Source of the DNA: Methanoregulaceae archaeon
GTDB taxonomy: Archaea > Halobacteriota > Methanomicrobia > Methanomicrobiales > Methanospirillaceae
Direction: 5' to 3'
Length of the DNA stretch: 7,110 nucleotides
Assembly (NCBI GenBank): GCA_013331415.1
Contig: DUGL01000027.1
Span: 2,106 to 9,215, forward strand
Made by a program: the position numbers and the translations under genes. The notes under the pieces are model-generated. The model made no database searches, was not told where the DNA came from, and saw only the letters and a program-made list of their open reading frames with translations. This document shows positions 1 to 5,941 of this stretch, piece by piece (the first letter of the stretch is position 1; each line of letters begins with the position of its first letter).

Positions 1-510
1 GAATTCCCTCCGCCACCCATGGACACGGCCCGGTTGTCAGCCCGTCTTGATGCCCTGGAAGCCGAAGGGATCGATGTGAGCGCTCCACGAGAGGCCCTCG
101 AGAACGGTGATATCAACGCCGTCCTTACCCTGCTGAAGCAACTGCTCGGCAGGGAAGGTGAGATGCCCCCCCAGGATGCGAATGATACTCGTTTCCTGGC
201 CCGGCTCGACCGTCTTGAAGCACAGGGGTTTGATATGACCGCGATCAGGGCAGCGCTTGAGAGCGGGGATCAGGAGGCTGCCCGGACCCTGCTTGCGCAG
301 TTCATGGCAGAGCACAAGGATGAAATCCCTGCGCCTCCGGAGGGAGAGCGCCGTTTCTCTGCTCAAACTGGCGGCAATGGCACACCTGATGGTGATGCCT
401 TGCTGGCCCCGGGTGCACCCGGGAGAAGATCGACACAGACTGACCAGTCTGCCGCCCCGTCACCCCGCTCGGGATTCGGGGGAAGATCCCCCCCGTCTCC
501 CGGCCGGTGA
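1..510 (+). CDS. Tandem-repeat helical protein, 3' part (5' end outside window)
   Basis: The reading frame is open from base 1. The first ATG (position 19) has no Shine-Dalgarno motif in front of it and is preceded in frame by E-F-P-P-P-P. That matches the proline-rich linker between the two repeats seen here, so the ATG is probably internal and the gene probably begins upstream. Counting from that Met, two homologous modules lie 53 residues apart, with cores ARLDALEAEGIDV (residues 8-20) and ARLDRLEAQGFDM (61-73). Each continues as a predicted helix pair ending in ALExGD and a leucine-rich helix. Linkers are acidic and proline-rich. From about residue 110 the composition changes abruptly to Gly/Pro/Ser/Arg, with poorer third-position G+C bias, up to the TGA at 508-510. 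I do not recognise the family. No signal peptide or membrane segment is visible in this part. A scaffold or binding role would be a guess. The tail may be frameshifted (see findings). Confidence 0.6.
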   Translation, partial: EFPPPPMDTARLSARLDALEAEGIDVSAPREALENGDINAVLTLLKQLLGREGEMPPQDANDTRFLARLDRLEAQGFDMTAIRAALESGDQEAARTLLAQFMAEHKDEIPAPPEGERRFSAQTGGNGTPDGDALLAPGAPGRRSTQTDQSAAPSPRSGFGGRSPPSPGR

Positions 511-673
511 AATGCCCTGCAGGAGTCCCCGGAAACCGGGGATGAACCCTGCCGAATACCAAAGGAGGAGGATGCCCTGCCCCCGGGCCAGGAGTCAGCT
601 TTCCGGAAGAGAATCTCCAGCCCATGACAGCGGGAGTGTGCCACAATCACGTGAACCACCGCGGAGAGCTGGA

Positions 674-712
674 GAAACAGGGATGCCTGCCCCCCACTGG
701 CATCCCTGTTTC
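674..712 (+). terminator. Perfect 14-bp hairpin downstream of the repeat-protein gene
   Basis: GAAACAGGGATGCC (674-687) is the exact reverse complement of GGCATCCCTGTTTC (699-712), with an 11-nt C-rich loop. It lies after both possible ends of the upstream gene (510 or 627) and before the promoter-like stretch of the next operon. Termination or 3'-end protection is the simplest reading. There is no long T-run after it, so a function in RNA stability or as a protein-binding palindrome remains possible. Confidence 0.45.
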
Positions 713-746
713 GGGGTATGCTCTTCTGATATCGTCCACCTCCCTA

Positions 747-770
747 TTCCTAAAAAAAATTACAGACAAA
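747..770 (+). promoter_or_regulatory. Candidate BRE/TATA promoter of the exporter operon
   Basis: The stretch around 749-762 (CCTAAAAAAAATTA) is the most AT-rich sequence between the upstream gene and the ATG at 793 and stands out in this G+C-rich DNA. With the usual archaeal spacing of about 25 nt from box centre to transcription start, the transcript would begin near 783, giving a leader of roughly ten bases that contains AGGA (784-787). The match to a TATA consensus is loose, so this is an inference from position and composition. Confidence 0.4.
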
Positions 771-792
771 TATCACCGCATGCAGGATTTCC

Positions 793-2070
793 ATGATTAT
801 CCATACCACGTCCAAAAACAGGAGACTCTTGTTCTCTCTCCTCCTTGCCGCGCTCCTCGTCCTGGCAGGAACATGCACCACCGCATCAGGCCAGGAGACC
901 ACTGGTTCCGGGTCAGGAACAGCACAGGTAGCCATCACCGGGGTCACGCTCGATCCGGCGATCTTCATGCAGGGTGATGAAGGGACCCTGACCGTGCAGA
1001 TCCGGAATTCCGGGACATCCTCTGTATCGATAAACCGGGCGGACGTTCTCTCGCCCGATATCAGGGTCGTGAATTACCAGACCTACGACAAGGTCGGGAC
1101 CCTCGGCGCGGGAAACGAGCTCACCTTCACGTTCGTCCTGAAGGCCGGAGGGACGGAAGGGACCTTCTTTCCCATATTCTACCTTGATTTCACCAGTGCA
1201 GGGAGCATGCGGTACCCGGTCCCGGTCCGGGTAGATACCACCGGCATCCTTGTCTCGGTCATCAAGTGCCCGGAGGTCTTTTCCGAAGGGGAGCGGGACG
1301 AGATCACCCTCTCGGTCAGCAACCCGCGGGATAACCCGGTGAACAGCGTGACTATTGTTCCCACCGGAGCGGGCATCACCGCGTCCCAGACCTCCCTCTT
1401 CATCGGGACTCTGAAACCGGACGAGGAGAAGCAGGTGACGTTCGGGATCACGCCCGGGCAGCCTGCCGACCTCGTATTCGAGGTCTCGTACCGGAACGGG
1501 CCGAACCTGCACCAGGAGAGTGTTACCGTTCCTGTGACCTTCGGCGACAGGAGGATCGGTGCGGATCTCGTGATCAACAACGTTGCGGTCAAGTCTGCCG
1601 GGTCCGGGCTGACCATCACCGGCGATGTTACCAACGCCGGGCTGAAAGATGCCAGATCGGTCATGGTTACCGTCGGCGAACCGGCACGACCTTCCGATCC
1701 GAACCCGGTGTGGGTTGTCGGCACGCTGGAGCCCGATGACTTCTCGAGCTTCGAGGTGAGCTGTACTGCACAGGGGGCCGGCACCATCCCGCTCATCATC
1801 TCGTACAGGGACGAGGAGGGGCGGACGTACCGCGAGACGTTTTCGGTATCGGCACGGACATCGGTGTCCGAGAACTCCCCGGTCGCAGGTACCCGGCAGG
1901 TGCCGGCAGGGATGAATACCCGCGGGCCGGGAGGCATTTTTATGTTCGGCAGTGGATTGGGGCAGGTCCCGGTCATCCCGATCATAGTCGTCATCATTGC
2001 CGCAATCGCCGGGATTGTTGCCTGGAGGAAGGGGTACGTGCAGAGGATACGCGACCGGTTCCGGAAATAG
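793..2070 (+). CDS. Exported S-layer-like (COG1361/CARDB-type) protein with C-terminal membrane anchor
   Basis: A 425-residue protein. It has a basic N-terminus (K8, R10, R11) and a hydrophobic signal segment at about 12-26, with likely signal peptidase cleavage near residue 33. The rest is Thr/Ser/Val-rich beta-strand sequence that parses into three immunoglobulin-like domains at about 45-158, 160-250 and 256-354. Each carries the G-T/L-x-V-x-N pattern typical of CARDB/COG1361 modules (LTVQIRNSG at 66, ITLSVSNPRD at 171, LTITGDVTNAG at 273). A flexible Gly/Pro linker (about 356-390) leads to one transmembrane helix (about 393-411) and a short basic cytoplasmic tail. The bulk should therefore sit outside the membrane. 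The start is ATG 793 with AGGA five bases upstream. The ABC ATPase gene begins 13 nt downstream, so this protein is probably a partner of that exporter, perhaps substrate capture or coupling to the S-layer. The family assignment is by sequence style and gene order; the function is inferred. Confidence 0.85.
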   Translation: MIIHTTSKNRRLLFSLLLAALLVLAGTCTTASGQETTGSGSGTAQVAITGVTLDPAIFMQGDEGTLTVQIRNSGTSSVSINRADVLSPDIRVVNYQTYDKVGTLGAGNELTFTFVLKAGGTEGTFFPIFYLDFTSAGSMRYPVPVRVDTTGILVSVIKCPEVFSEGERDEITLSVSNPRDNPVNSVTIVPTGAGITASQTSLFIGTLKPDEEKQVTFGITPGQPADLVFEVSYRNGPNLHQESVTVPVTFGDRRIGADLVINNVAVKSAGSGLTITGDVTNAGLKDARSVMVTVGEPARPSDPNPVWVVGTLEPDDFSSFEVSCTAQGAGTIPLIISYRDEEGRTYRETFSVSARTSVSENSPVAGTRQVPAGMNTRGPGGIFMFGSGLGQVPVIPIIVVIIAAIAGIVAWRKGYVQRIRDRFRK

Positions 2071-2083
2071 TGGCAGGGATGGA

Positions 2084-2758
2084 ATGAACCACCAACCGCT
2101 GATCGAGCTCCGGGATGTCTCAAAGGTCTACCCGCTGAAGGCCGGGGATGTCGTCGCGCTCGACCGGATGTCCCTCTCCATCGATGCCGGGGAGTTTCTG
2201 GCCATCATGGGCCCGTCCGGCTCCGGCAAATCGACACTCCTGAACCAGCTCGGCTGCCTCGACCGCCCCACGAGTGGAGACCTCCTCATCGGGGGGAGGA
2301 ACACCCGGGAGATGGATGACCATGAACTGACCGAACTCCGGTTGAACACCATCGGGTACATCTTCCAGAAGTTCAACCTCGTCCCGCTCCTTACCGCCTA
2401 CGAGAACGTTGAATTCCCCTGGTTGATGAAACACCGTCGGCCCGATGATACAGGCCGGGTTGAATCGCTCCTCTCCCAGATGGGGATCGATACCGCGATG
2501 GCAACCCACAGGCCGGCAGAACTCTCCGGGGGCCAGCAGCAGCGGGTCGCGATTGCGCGGGCGCTCGTCAACGACCCCCGCATCCTGCTCTGCGATGAAC
2601 CGACCGGGAATATCGATTCGGTGACCGGACGCCAGATCATGGAGATGATTAAGGGGTTAAACGAGCAGGGCAGGACGGTCCTCATGGTCACGCATGACCC
2701 GACGGTTGCTGCATATGCGAAACGGCAGATCGTCATTCGCGACGGGAGACTGGCATGA
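2084..2758 (+). CDS. ABC transporter ATP-binding protein, MacB/LolD type
   Basis: A 224-residue nucleotide-binding subunit of normal family length with every catalytic motif present. These are an aromatic A-loop Y16, Walker A GPSGSGKST (43-51), Q-loop Q95, signature LSGGQQQ (147-153), Walker B ILLCDE (167-172, catalytic E172), D-loop GNIDS (175-179) and H-loop H204. The N-terminal pattern (IELRDVSKVYPL) and the segment DRPTSGD after Walker A are typical of the MacB/LolD/FtsE group. These proteins bind two ATP at the inner face of the membrane and drive mechanotransmission through an FtsX-like permease. An ATG-initiated extension back to 1997 is open but overlaps the upstream gene. ATG 2084 is preferred because AGGGA (2075-2079) sits four bases before it and the protein then begins exactly where the family does. 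The stop overlaps the permease start by four bases (ATGA), implying translational coupling. Confidence 0.95.
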   Translation: MNHQPLIELRDVSKVYPLKAGDVVALDRMSLSIDAGEFLAIMGPSGSGKSTLLNQLGCLDRPTSGDLLIGGRNTREMDDHELTELRLNTIGYIFQKFNLVPLLTAYENVEFPWLMKHRRPDDTGRVESLLSQMGIDTAMATHRPAELSGGQQQRVAIARALVNDPRILLCDEPTGNIDSVTGRQIMEMIKGLNEQGRTVLMVTHDPTVAAYAKRQIVIRDGRLA

Positions 2759-3966
2759 GGCAAAAAGACATCATCTTCCAGCTCGCGCTGCGTGGAGTCC
2801 AGCGCCACTTCCTCCGCTCTGTCCTTGCCGCGCTCGGGATTGTGATCGGTGTCGTGGCCATAGCCACCATGGGGATGATGGGTGCGAACATGACCCTCTC
2901 GGTCACCGATGACCTCTCTGCCATGGCGAATATCCTCGTCGTCAGGGCATCGGGCGGCGAGCGTGGCGGCGGGATGCCGGGAGGGTTCGGCTCAGCAGGG
3001 GGCGGGGACATGTACGTGACCGAGAAACAGTTCCGGGAGATCGAACGCATTGCGGGGAGGTACGGGACCGTGTATGCGGTGTACTCGGAGTCTGACACCA
3101 TCGAGTTCGGGGACTCCCGGCGACGGGCAACCATCTATGGTATCGATACGGCCATCCTCCCCCGCATCCTCCCCCTCAGTTCCGGGGGGTATCCCGGGAG
3201 CACCACATCGGTTGTCGTCGGCCCGACGCTCGCAGAGCGTATGGATCTCCGGGTCGGGAGCAGGATTACTATCGGGGACAGCGATAACGGGGGGACGACG
3301 ACCGTCCGGGTCGTCGGCATCCTTGAGGAGCGCGGGAACTCGCTTGACCTGAACACGGATTCGGCCATCATCGGGAGTGAGCGGCTCTTTTCCGGGATCT
3401 ATGGTGGCGAGGGTGAATATTCCCAGGTGAACATTATCCTCGCAGATATTTCCGATGCCGGGACGGTCAGTGCCGCGGTGACCGACCAGCTCAACCGGCG
3501 GGAGGAGCAGGTCACGGTACAGGACAGCAGCCGGATGCTCGAGAGCATCACGGCGACGCTTGGAACCATGACCCTTTTCGTGATGGCAATTGCCGGGATC
3601 TCGCTCCTCGTTGCGGCGGTCTCAATCTTCAATGTCATGATGATGTCGGTGACCGAACGGATCCGGGAGATAGGCATTCTCCGCAGCATCGGGACCCACA
3701 GGAACGAGATCAGGAAGATGTTCATCTACGAATCCGCGATACTCGGGGGGATCGGCGCGGTCATCGGGGCGGGAGCGAGCATTGCCATCGGCTGGGTGGT
3801 TGTTCTCGCGATGGTCGGGACGAGCGAGTACTTCCTTGCCCCGGACAGCCTCGTCTATGTCCCGTTCGGGATGGTTGTCGGGGTGATCACCTGCATGGTA
3901 TCGGGGGTTTACCCTGCATGGCATGCGTCAAACCTTGACCCGATCGAGGCGCTGCGGGCAGAGTGA
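2755..3966 (+). CDS. ABC transporter permease, MacB/FtsX family
   Basis: A 403-residue permease with the four-helix MacB layout. It has an N-terminal helix (about 22-43), a large extracytoplasmic MacB_PCD-like domain (about 45-265), then helices at about 272-295, 325-352 and 367-388. The cytoplasmic loop SVTERIREIGILRSIG (298-313) is the FtsX-family coupling helix that contacts the ATPase. The C-terminus PAWHASNLDPIEALRAE is the classic MacB ending. A glycine-rich run (67-84) interrupts the start of the outer domain. Its start overlaps the ATPase stop (ATGA), so the two are made together. Family members move lipoproteins, peptides, macrolides or act mechanically; nothing here identifies the substrate. 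A bacterial MacB would work with a membrane-fusion protein and TolC. Neither is expected in an archaeon, and the co-encoded CARDB-type protein may take the outer role (inference). Confidence 0.93.
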   Translation: MRQKDIIFQLALRGVQRHFLRSVLAALGIVIGVVAIATMGMMGANMTLSVTDDLSAMANILVVRASGGERGGGMPGGFGSAGGGDMYVTEKQFREIERIAGRYGTVYAVYSESDTIEFGDSRRRATIYGIDTAILPRILPLSSGGYPGSTTSVVVGPTLAERMDLRVGSRITIGDSDNGGTTTVRVVGILEERGNSLDLNTDSAIIGSERLFSGIYGGEGEYSQVNIILADISDAGTVSAAVTDQLNRREEQVTVQDSSRMLESITATLGTMTLFVMAIAGISLLVAAVSIFNVMMMSVTERIREIGILRSIGTHRNEIRKMFIYESAILGGIGAVIGAGASIAIGWVVVLAMVGTSEYFLAPDSLVYVPFGMVVGVITCMVSGVYPAWHASNLDPIEALRAE

Positions 3967-4027
3967 GCACTGCATTGTACGGATGATCCGGTACTCGAAG
4001 ACGAAAAAACGGGGGGACCTGAGAATC

Positions 4028-4034
4028 TTTAAAA
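4028..4034 (+). promoter_or_regulatory. Candidate TATA box upstream of the DedA gene
   Basis: TTTAAAA at 4028-4034 is preceded by GAGAATC and is the best TATA-like match between the permease stop and the DedA start. It predicts a transcript start near 4056, giving a leader of about 100 nt. It directly abuts the terminator-like hairpin of the upstream operon, so initiation and termination signals would be interleaved. Weakly supported. Confidence 0.3.
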
Positions 4035-4068
4035 GGGGGGGATGGGTCTCCCCCTCATCATTCTTTCT
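4034..4068 (+). terminator. Terminator-like hairpin and T-rich tract after the exporter operon
   Basis: AGGGGG (4034-4039, within a run of seven G) pairs with CCCCCT (4050-4055) around a 10-nt loop. It is followed by the T-rich stretch CATCATTCTTTCT (4056-4068). This is about 70 nt after the permease stop and is a plausible end for the three-gene transcript. The T-tract is interrupted, so efficiency is uncertain. Confidence 0.45.
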
Positions 4069-4156
4069 GCACAACGTGGGCAGTCCCTGCAGGCAGCTCA
4101 GACTTCCTCTCCCTCGTCCAGCAACCTGATAACCAATCATTCAGAAACAGGTGATG

Positions 4157-4813
4157 ATGATCCCACCCGACATCATTTTGCTCTCCACGCTCATGGGCGA
4201 TATCGAGGGTGCTGTTCCCGCCCTGATGACAGCGTACGGGACCTGGGTCTACCTCATCCTCTTTGCAATCATCTTCTGCGAGACCGGCCTCGTCTTCGCA
4301 CCCTTCCTGCCCGGGGACTCCCTCCTCTTCCTCCTCGGGTTCCTTGCCGCAGGCGGTGCCATGAACCCTGTGGTTGTCATCGGCGTCCTTGCGGCAGCGG
4401 CAATCCTCGGCGACTCGGTCAATTACCGGATCGGCACCTCTTTCGGCAGGCAGCTGCTTGAGCGCTGGAAATGCTTCGTTCATCCCCGGCATGTCGAGAC
4501 CACCCGGGAGTACTACCGGAGATATGGGAAAAATACCATCGTCCTTGCCCGGTTTGTCCCCGGTATCCGCTCGTTAGCACCGTTTTTTGCCGGTATCGTG
4601 AGGATGGACTACCCGGTCTTCCTCGCGTACAATATTACCGGCGGACTCCTCTGGGTCTCCGGATTTGTGACGTTCGGGTACCTGATCGCCTCGCTCCCGG
4701 TCTTCCAGGCGCGGCAGGAATTCTTCCTCTGGGCGATCCTGCTCATCTCCCTGGGGATCTTCCTCTTCATGGTCTACAATATCCTGAAAACGTTCCGGGA
4801 ATGCCGTCTCTAG
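4157..4813 (+). CDS. DedA family (VTT/SNARE-associated) membrane protein
   Basis: An integral membrane protein of about 218 residues, normal for DedA proteins. Diagnostic features, numbered from ATG 4157, are the acidic membrane-embedded E42 in CETGLVFAPFLPGDS (41-55), the GDSVNYRIGTSFGR motif (85-98), and YGKNTIVLARFVPGIRSLAP (123-142) with the conserved arginines R132 and R138. Hydrophobic segments lie at about 28-48, 52-80, 140-180 (reentrant plus helix) and 188-212. Bacterial members flip undecaprenyl phosphate or phospholipids, often proton-coupled. An archaeal member could recycle polyprenyl/dolichyl phosphate for glycosylation, but that is inference. The start is ambiguous: GTG 4151, ATG 4154 and ATG 4157 are consecutive in-frame codons. 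AGG at 4149-4151 is correctly spaced only for 4157. It lies in the same direction as the exporter operon but is separated by 190 nt with a hairpin, so it is probably its own transcript. Confidence 0.93.
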   Translation: MIPPDIILLSTLMGDIEGAVPALMTAYGTWVYLILFAIIFCETGLVFAPFLPGDSLLFLLGFLAAGGAMNPVVVIGVLAAAAILGDSVNYRIGTSFGRQLLERWKCFVHPRHVETTREYYRRYGKNTIVLARFVPGIRSLAPFFAGIVRMDYPVFLAYNITGGLLWVSGFVTFGYLIASLPVFQARQEFFLWAILLISLGIFLFMVYNILKTFRECRL

Positions 4814-5084
4814 CGGGAGAGATGGTAGCGAACAGGCCGGGGATTGACCCGCCGGGAGAAACCGGCCATTTGTTGCAGGAATATCCCCGTACAGGGTACG
4901 GTAGTACGAGACAATACCGACGGGATGGTATCCCCGGGTTCCGGGTATAGGGATGGTATCCTGCCGGGCTTGATCGGATACCTGCTCACCGGATGGAACG
5001 GACAGAACCGGTTGTCCGGCGCCCTCATGCCAAGAACTCCTCGGGTATGAGGGGGTGCATGCCTGCAGGAGCGGGGAGAAAAAG
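4814..5084. other. Convergent intergenic region rich in inverted and direct repeats
   Basis: This 271-nt spacer lies between the ends of two converging genes, and I see no convincing coding frame in it. It holds a GGCCGG/CCGGCC stem (4835-4840 with 4862-4867) followed by ATTTGTTG, which could end the DedA transcript. CCGTAC/GTACGG (4887-4892 with 4896-4901) makes a second small hairpin. A direct repeat GGGATGGTATCC occurs at 4922-4933 and 4950-4961. The second copy also pairs through GGTATCC (4955-4961) with GGATACC (4976-4982). CCCTCAT/ATGAGGG (5022-5028 with 5047-5053) and the palindrome CCTGCAGG (5062-5069) lie toward the lipoprotein side. Bidirectional termination is the simplest role. 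Confidence 0.5.
5070..5084 (-). terminator. T-run immediately after the lipoprotein stop codon
   Basis: On the minus strand the stop codon is followed directly by CTTTTTCTCC (complement of the A-run 5079-5083 and flanks). Archaeal RNA polymerase can terminate at T-runs without a hairpin, so this is a candidate terminator. The tract has only five consecutive T, so support is modest. Hairpin-forming repeats further along (5022-5069) could serve as back-up. Confidence 0.35.
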
Positions 5085-5564
5085 TCAGGGGATGATACCC
5101 CGGAACGGCACGAGTTCGTCCCATACCGTGTAGGTGTTGCCATCAGTGTACCTGATCGTCACGATCATCCGGTCGGTCCCCAGGGTACCGCTAAAGCGCA
5201 GGTTCGTCCCCATCTCCGGGGCCCGTACTGTCTTCACCTCGGTGATCCCGTCAGACCGGATGAGCGTTCCCGTCATCTCGTACACGTAAATCTGCCCTGC
5301 ACCCCCGGCAAACAGGACCGAGACCCAGGGGTCGATTGCGACAGTGTTCCGTGAAACCTGGATGGCGACCTGCTGTGACGGCGGGACCACATCAGTCGGC
5401 CGGGGAAGGATATCCGGGGCGGGGGTTATCGTGACCGTTGGTACATCAGGGGTAGGGGTGAGCGTGGGTGTGACGGTGTCCGGCGGGGTAACTATGGGAC
5501 TTGCACACCCGGCAATGAGGAGGAATGCGATTGCGAGGAGTATGAACGGGGTGATAGTGTTCAT
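5085..5564 (-). CDS. Small lipoprotein with Thr/Pro-rich stalk, hypothetical
   Basis: A 159-residue protein with a lipoprotein signal: hydrophobic residues 6-18 and the lipobox IAGC (17-20), predicting lipid attachment at Cys20 and display on the outer face of the membrane. Residues 23-64 are a Pro/Thr-rich spacer (VTPTLTPTP and similar), typical of stalks and often O-glycosylated in archaea. The remaining domain (about 66-159) is beta-rich with VSVLFAGGAGQIYVYEMTG, MIVTIRYTDGNTYTVWDEL and a hydrophobic C-terminus. I do not recognise this domain; a ligand-binding or adhesion role is unproven. The frame is open upstream to 5744, but the signal peptide fixes the start at ATG 5564. No Shine-Dalgarno motif precedes it, and a TATA-like box is centred about 27 bases upstream, which suggests a leaderless mRNA. 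It converges with the DedA gene. Confidence 0.8.
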   Translation of the reverse strand: MNTITPFILLAIAFLLIAGCASPIVTPPDTVTPTLTPTPDVPTVTITPAPDILPRPTDVVPPSQQVAIQVSRNTVAIDPWVSVLFAGGAGQIYVYEMTGTLIRSDGITEVKTVRAPEMGTNLRFSGTLGTDRMIVTIRYTDGNTYTVWDELVPFRGIIP

Positions 5565-5941
5565 ACACAAGAGAGGGGAGAACAGGCTAAAATTGTTTCT
5601 TCCTCCCTGACCATGGCCAGGAACGAATACCGTTCGGGAACCGGACAATCCCAGGAGAATCGACCCCGTGATTCTGATATCCTCTCCTGCGTATGTGGAA
5701 GGGGTTCCTGGACTTCTCCATCTGAAAGTCCCGGGGGAACTCACCAGGATGCAGAGCGGGCAGCCCTTCTCCCCTCGGGGTCATCGTACCAGGGGAGAGA
5801 TTACTCTCTTCATTGGGGAAGGAATTACAGGGTGACAACCCTGTGAGCGAAGGCAACAAGAATTACCGGAGTTCTGATGACCGTGGTAACCGGAGGAACG
5901 GGTGATTCTATCTGCCCCCCCAGCATAGTATACGAATCAGC
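5565..5941. other. Divergent intergenic region with several hairpins, no supported gene
   Basis: This 377-nt stretch separates the divergent lipoprotein and small acidic protein genes. Open frames exist on both strands (5613-5846 +, 5587-5859 -), but their translations are low-complexity Arg/Pro/Ser/Gly-rich sequence with no ribosome binding site, so I do not call them. The lipoprotein promoter is at its left end. In the middle, TCTCCCCT (5768-5775) pairs with AGGGGAGA (5791-5798). An alternative stem GAGAG/CTCTC (5795-5799 with 5804-5808) overlaps it, and ACAGGGT/ACCCTGT (5827-5833 with 5838-5844, loop GACA) follows. These could be a structured leader or a small RNA for the + strand; nothing matches a riboswitch class I know. 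Confidence 0.45.
5587..5600 (-). promoter_or_regulatory. TATA-like promoter for the leaderless lipoprotein gene
   Basis: Read on the minus strand the sequence is AGAAACAATTTTAG: a purine/A-rich BRE-like element followed by an AT box (AATTTTAG, 5594-5587). Its centre is about 27 bases from the ATG, which is the normal archaeal TATA-to-start-site distance. Transcription would then start at or next to the A of the start codon, in keeping with the absence of a ribosome binding site. Confidence 0.5.

Noticed and set aside
1997..2083. N-terminal extension of the ABC ATPase to ATG 1997
   Set aside because: It would overlap the 3' end of the upstream gene, has no homology-like sequence, and the start at 2084 has a Shine-Dalgarno motif and matches the family's usual N-terminus.
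913..2123. Long minus-strand open frames (913-1512 and 1179-2123) opposite the S-layer-like gene
   Set aside because: The plus strand has a signal peptide, beta domains and an anchor in a consistent frame. The antisense translations are Pro/Arg/Ser-rich without recognisable domains, as expected from G+C-rich codon mirroring.
5565..5744. N-terminal extension of the lipoprotein on the minus strand
   Set aside because: It would bury the lipoprotein signal peptide 60 residues inside the protein; the lipobox requires a start near 5564.
5587..5859. Open frames on both strands in the divergent spacer (5613-5846 + and 5587-5859 -)
   Set aside because: No ribosome binding site, low-complexity translations, and overlap with the hairpins and the lipoprotein promoter. 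Neither frame shows the codon bias of the neighbouring genes.
5872..5880. C-box-like CTGATGA suggesting a C/D box sRNA
   Set aside because: The first base does not fit RTGATGA, and no properly spaced D, D' or C' boxes follow.
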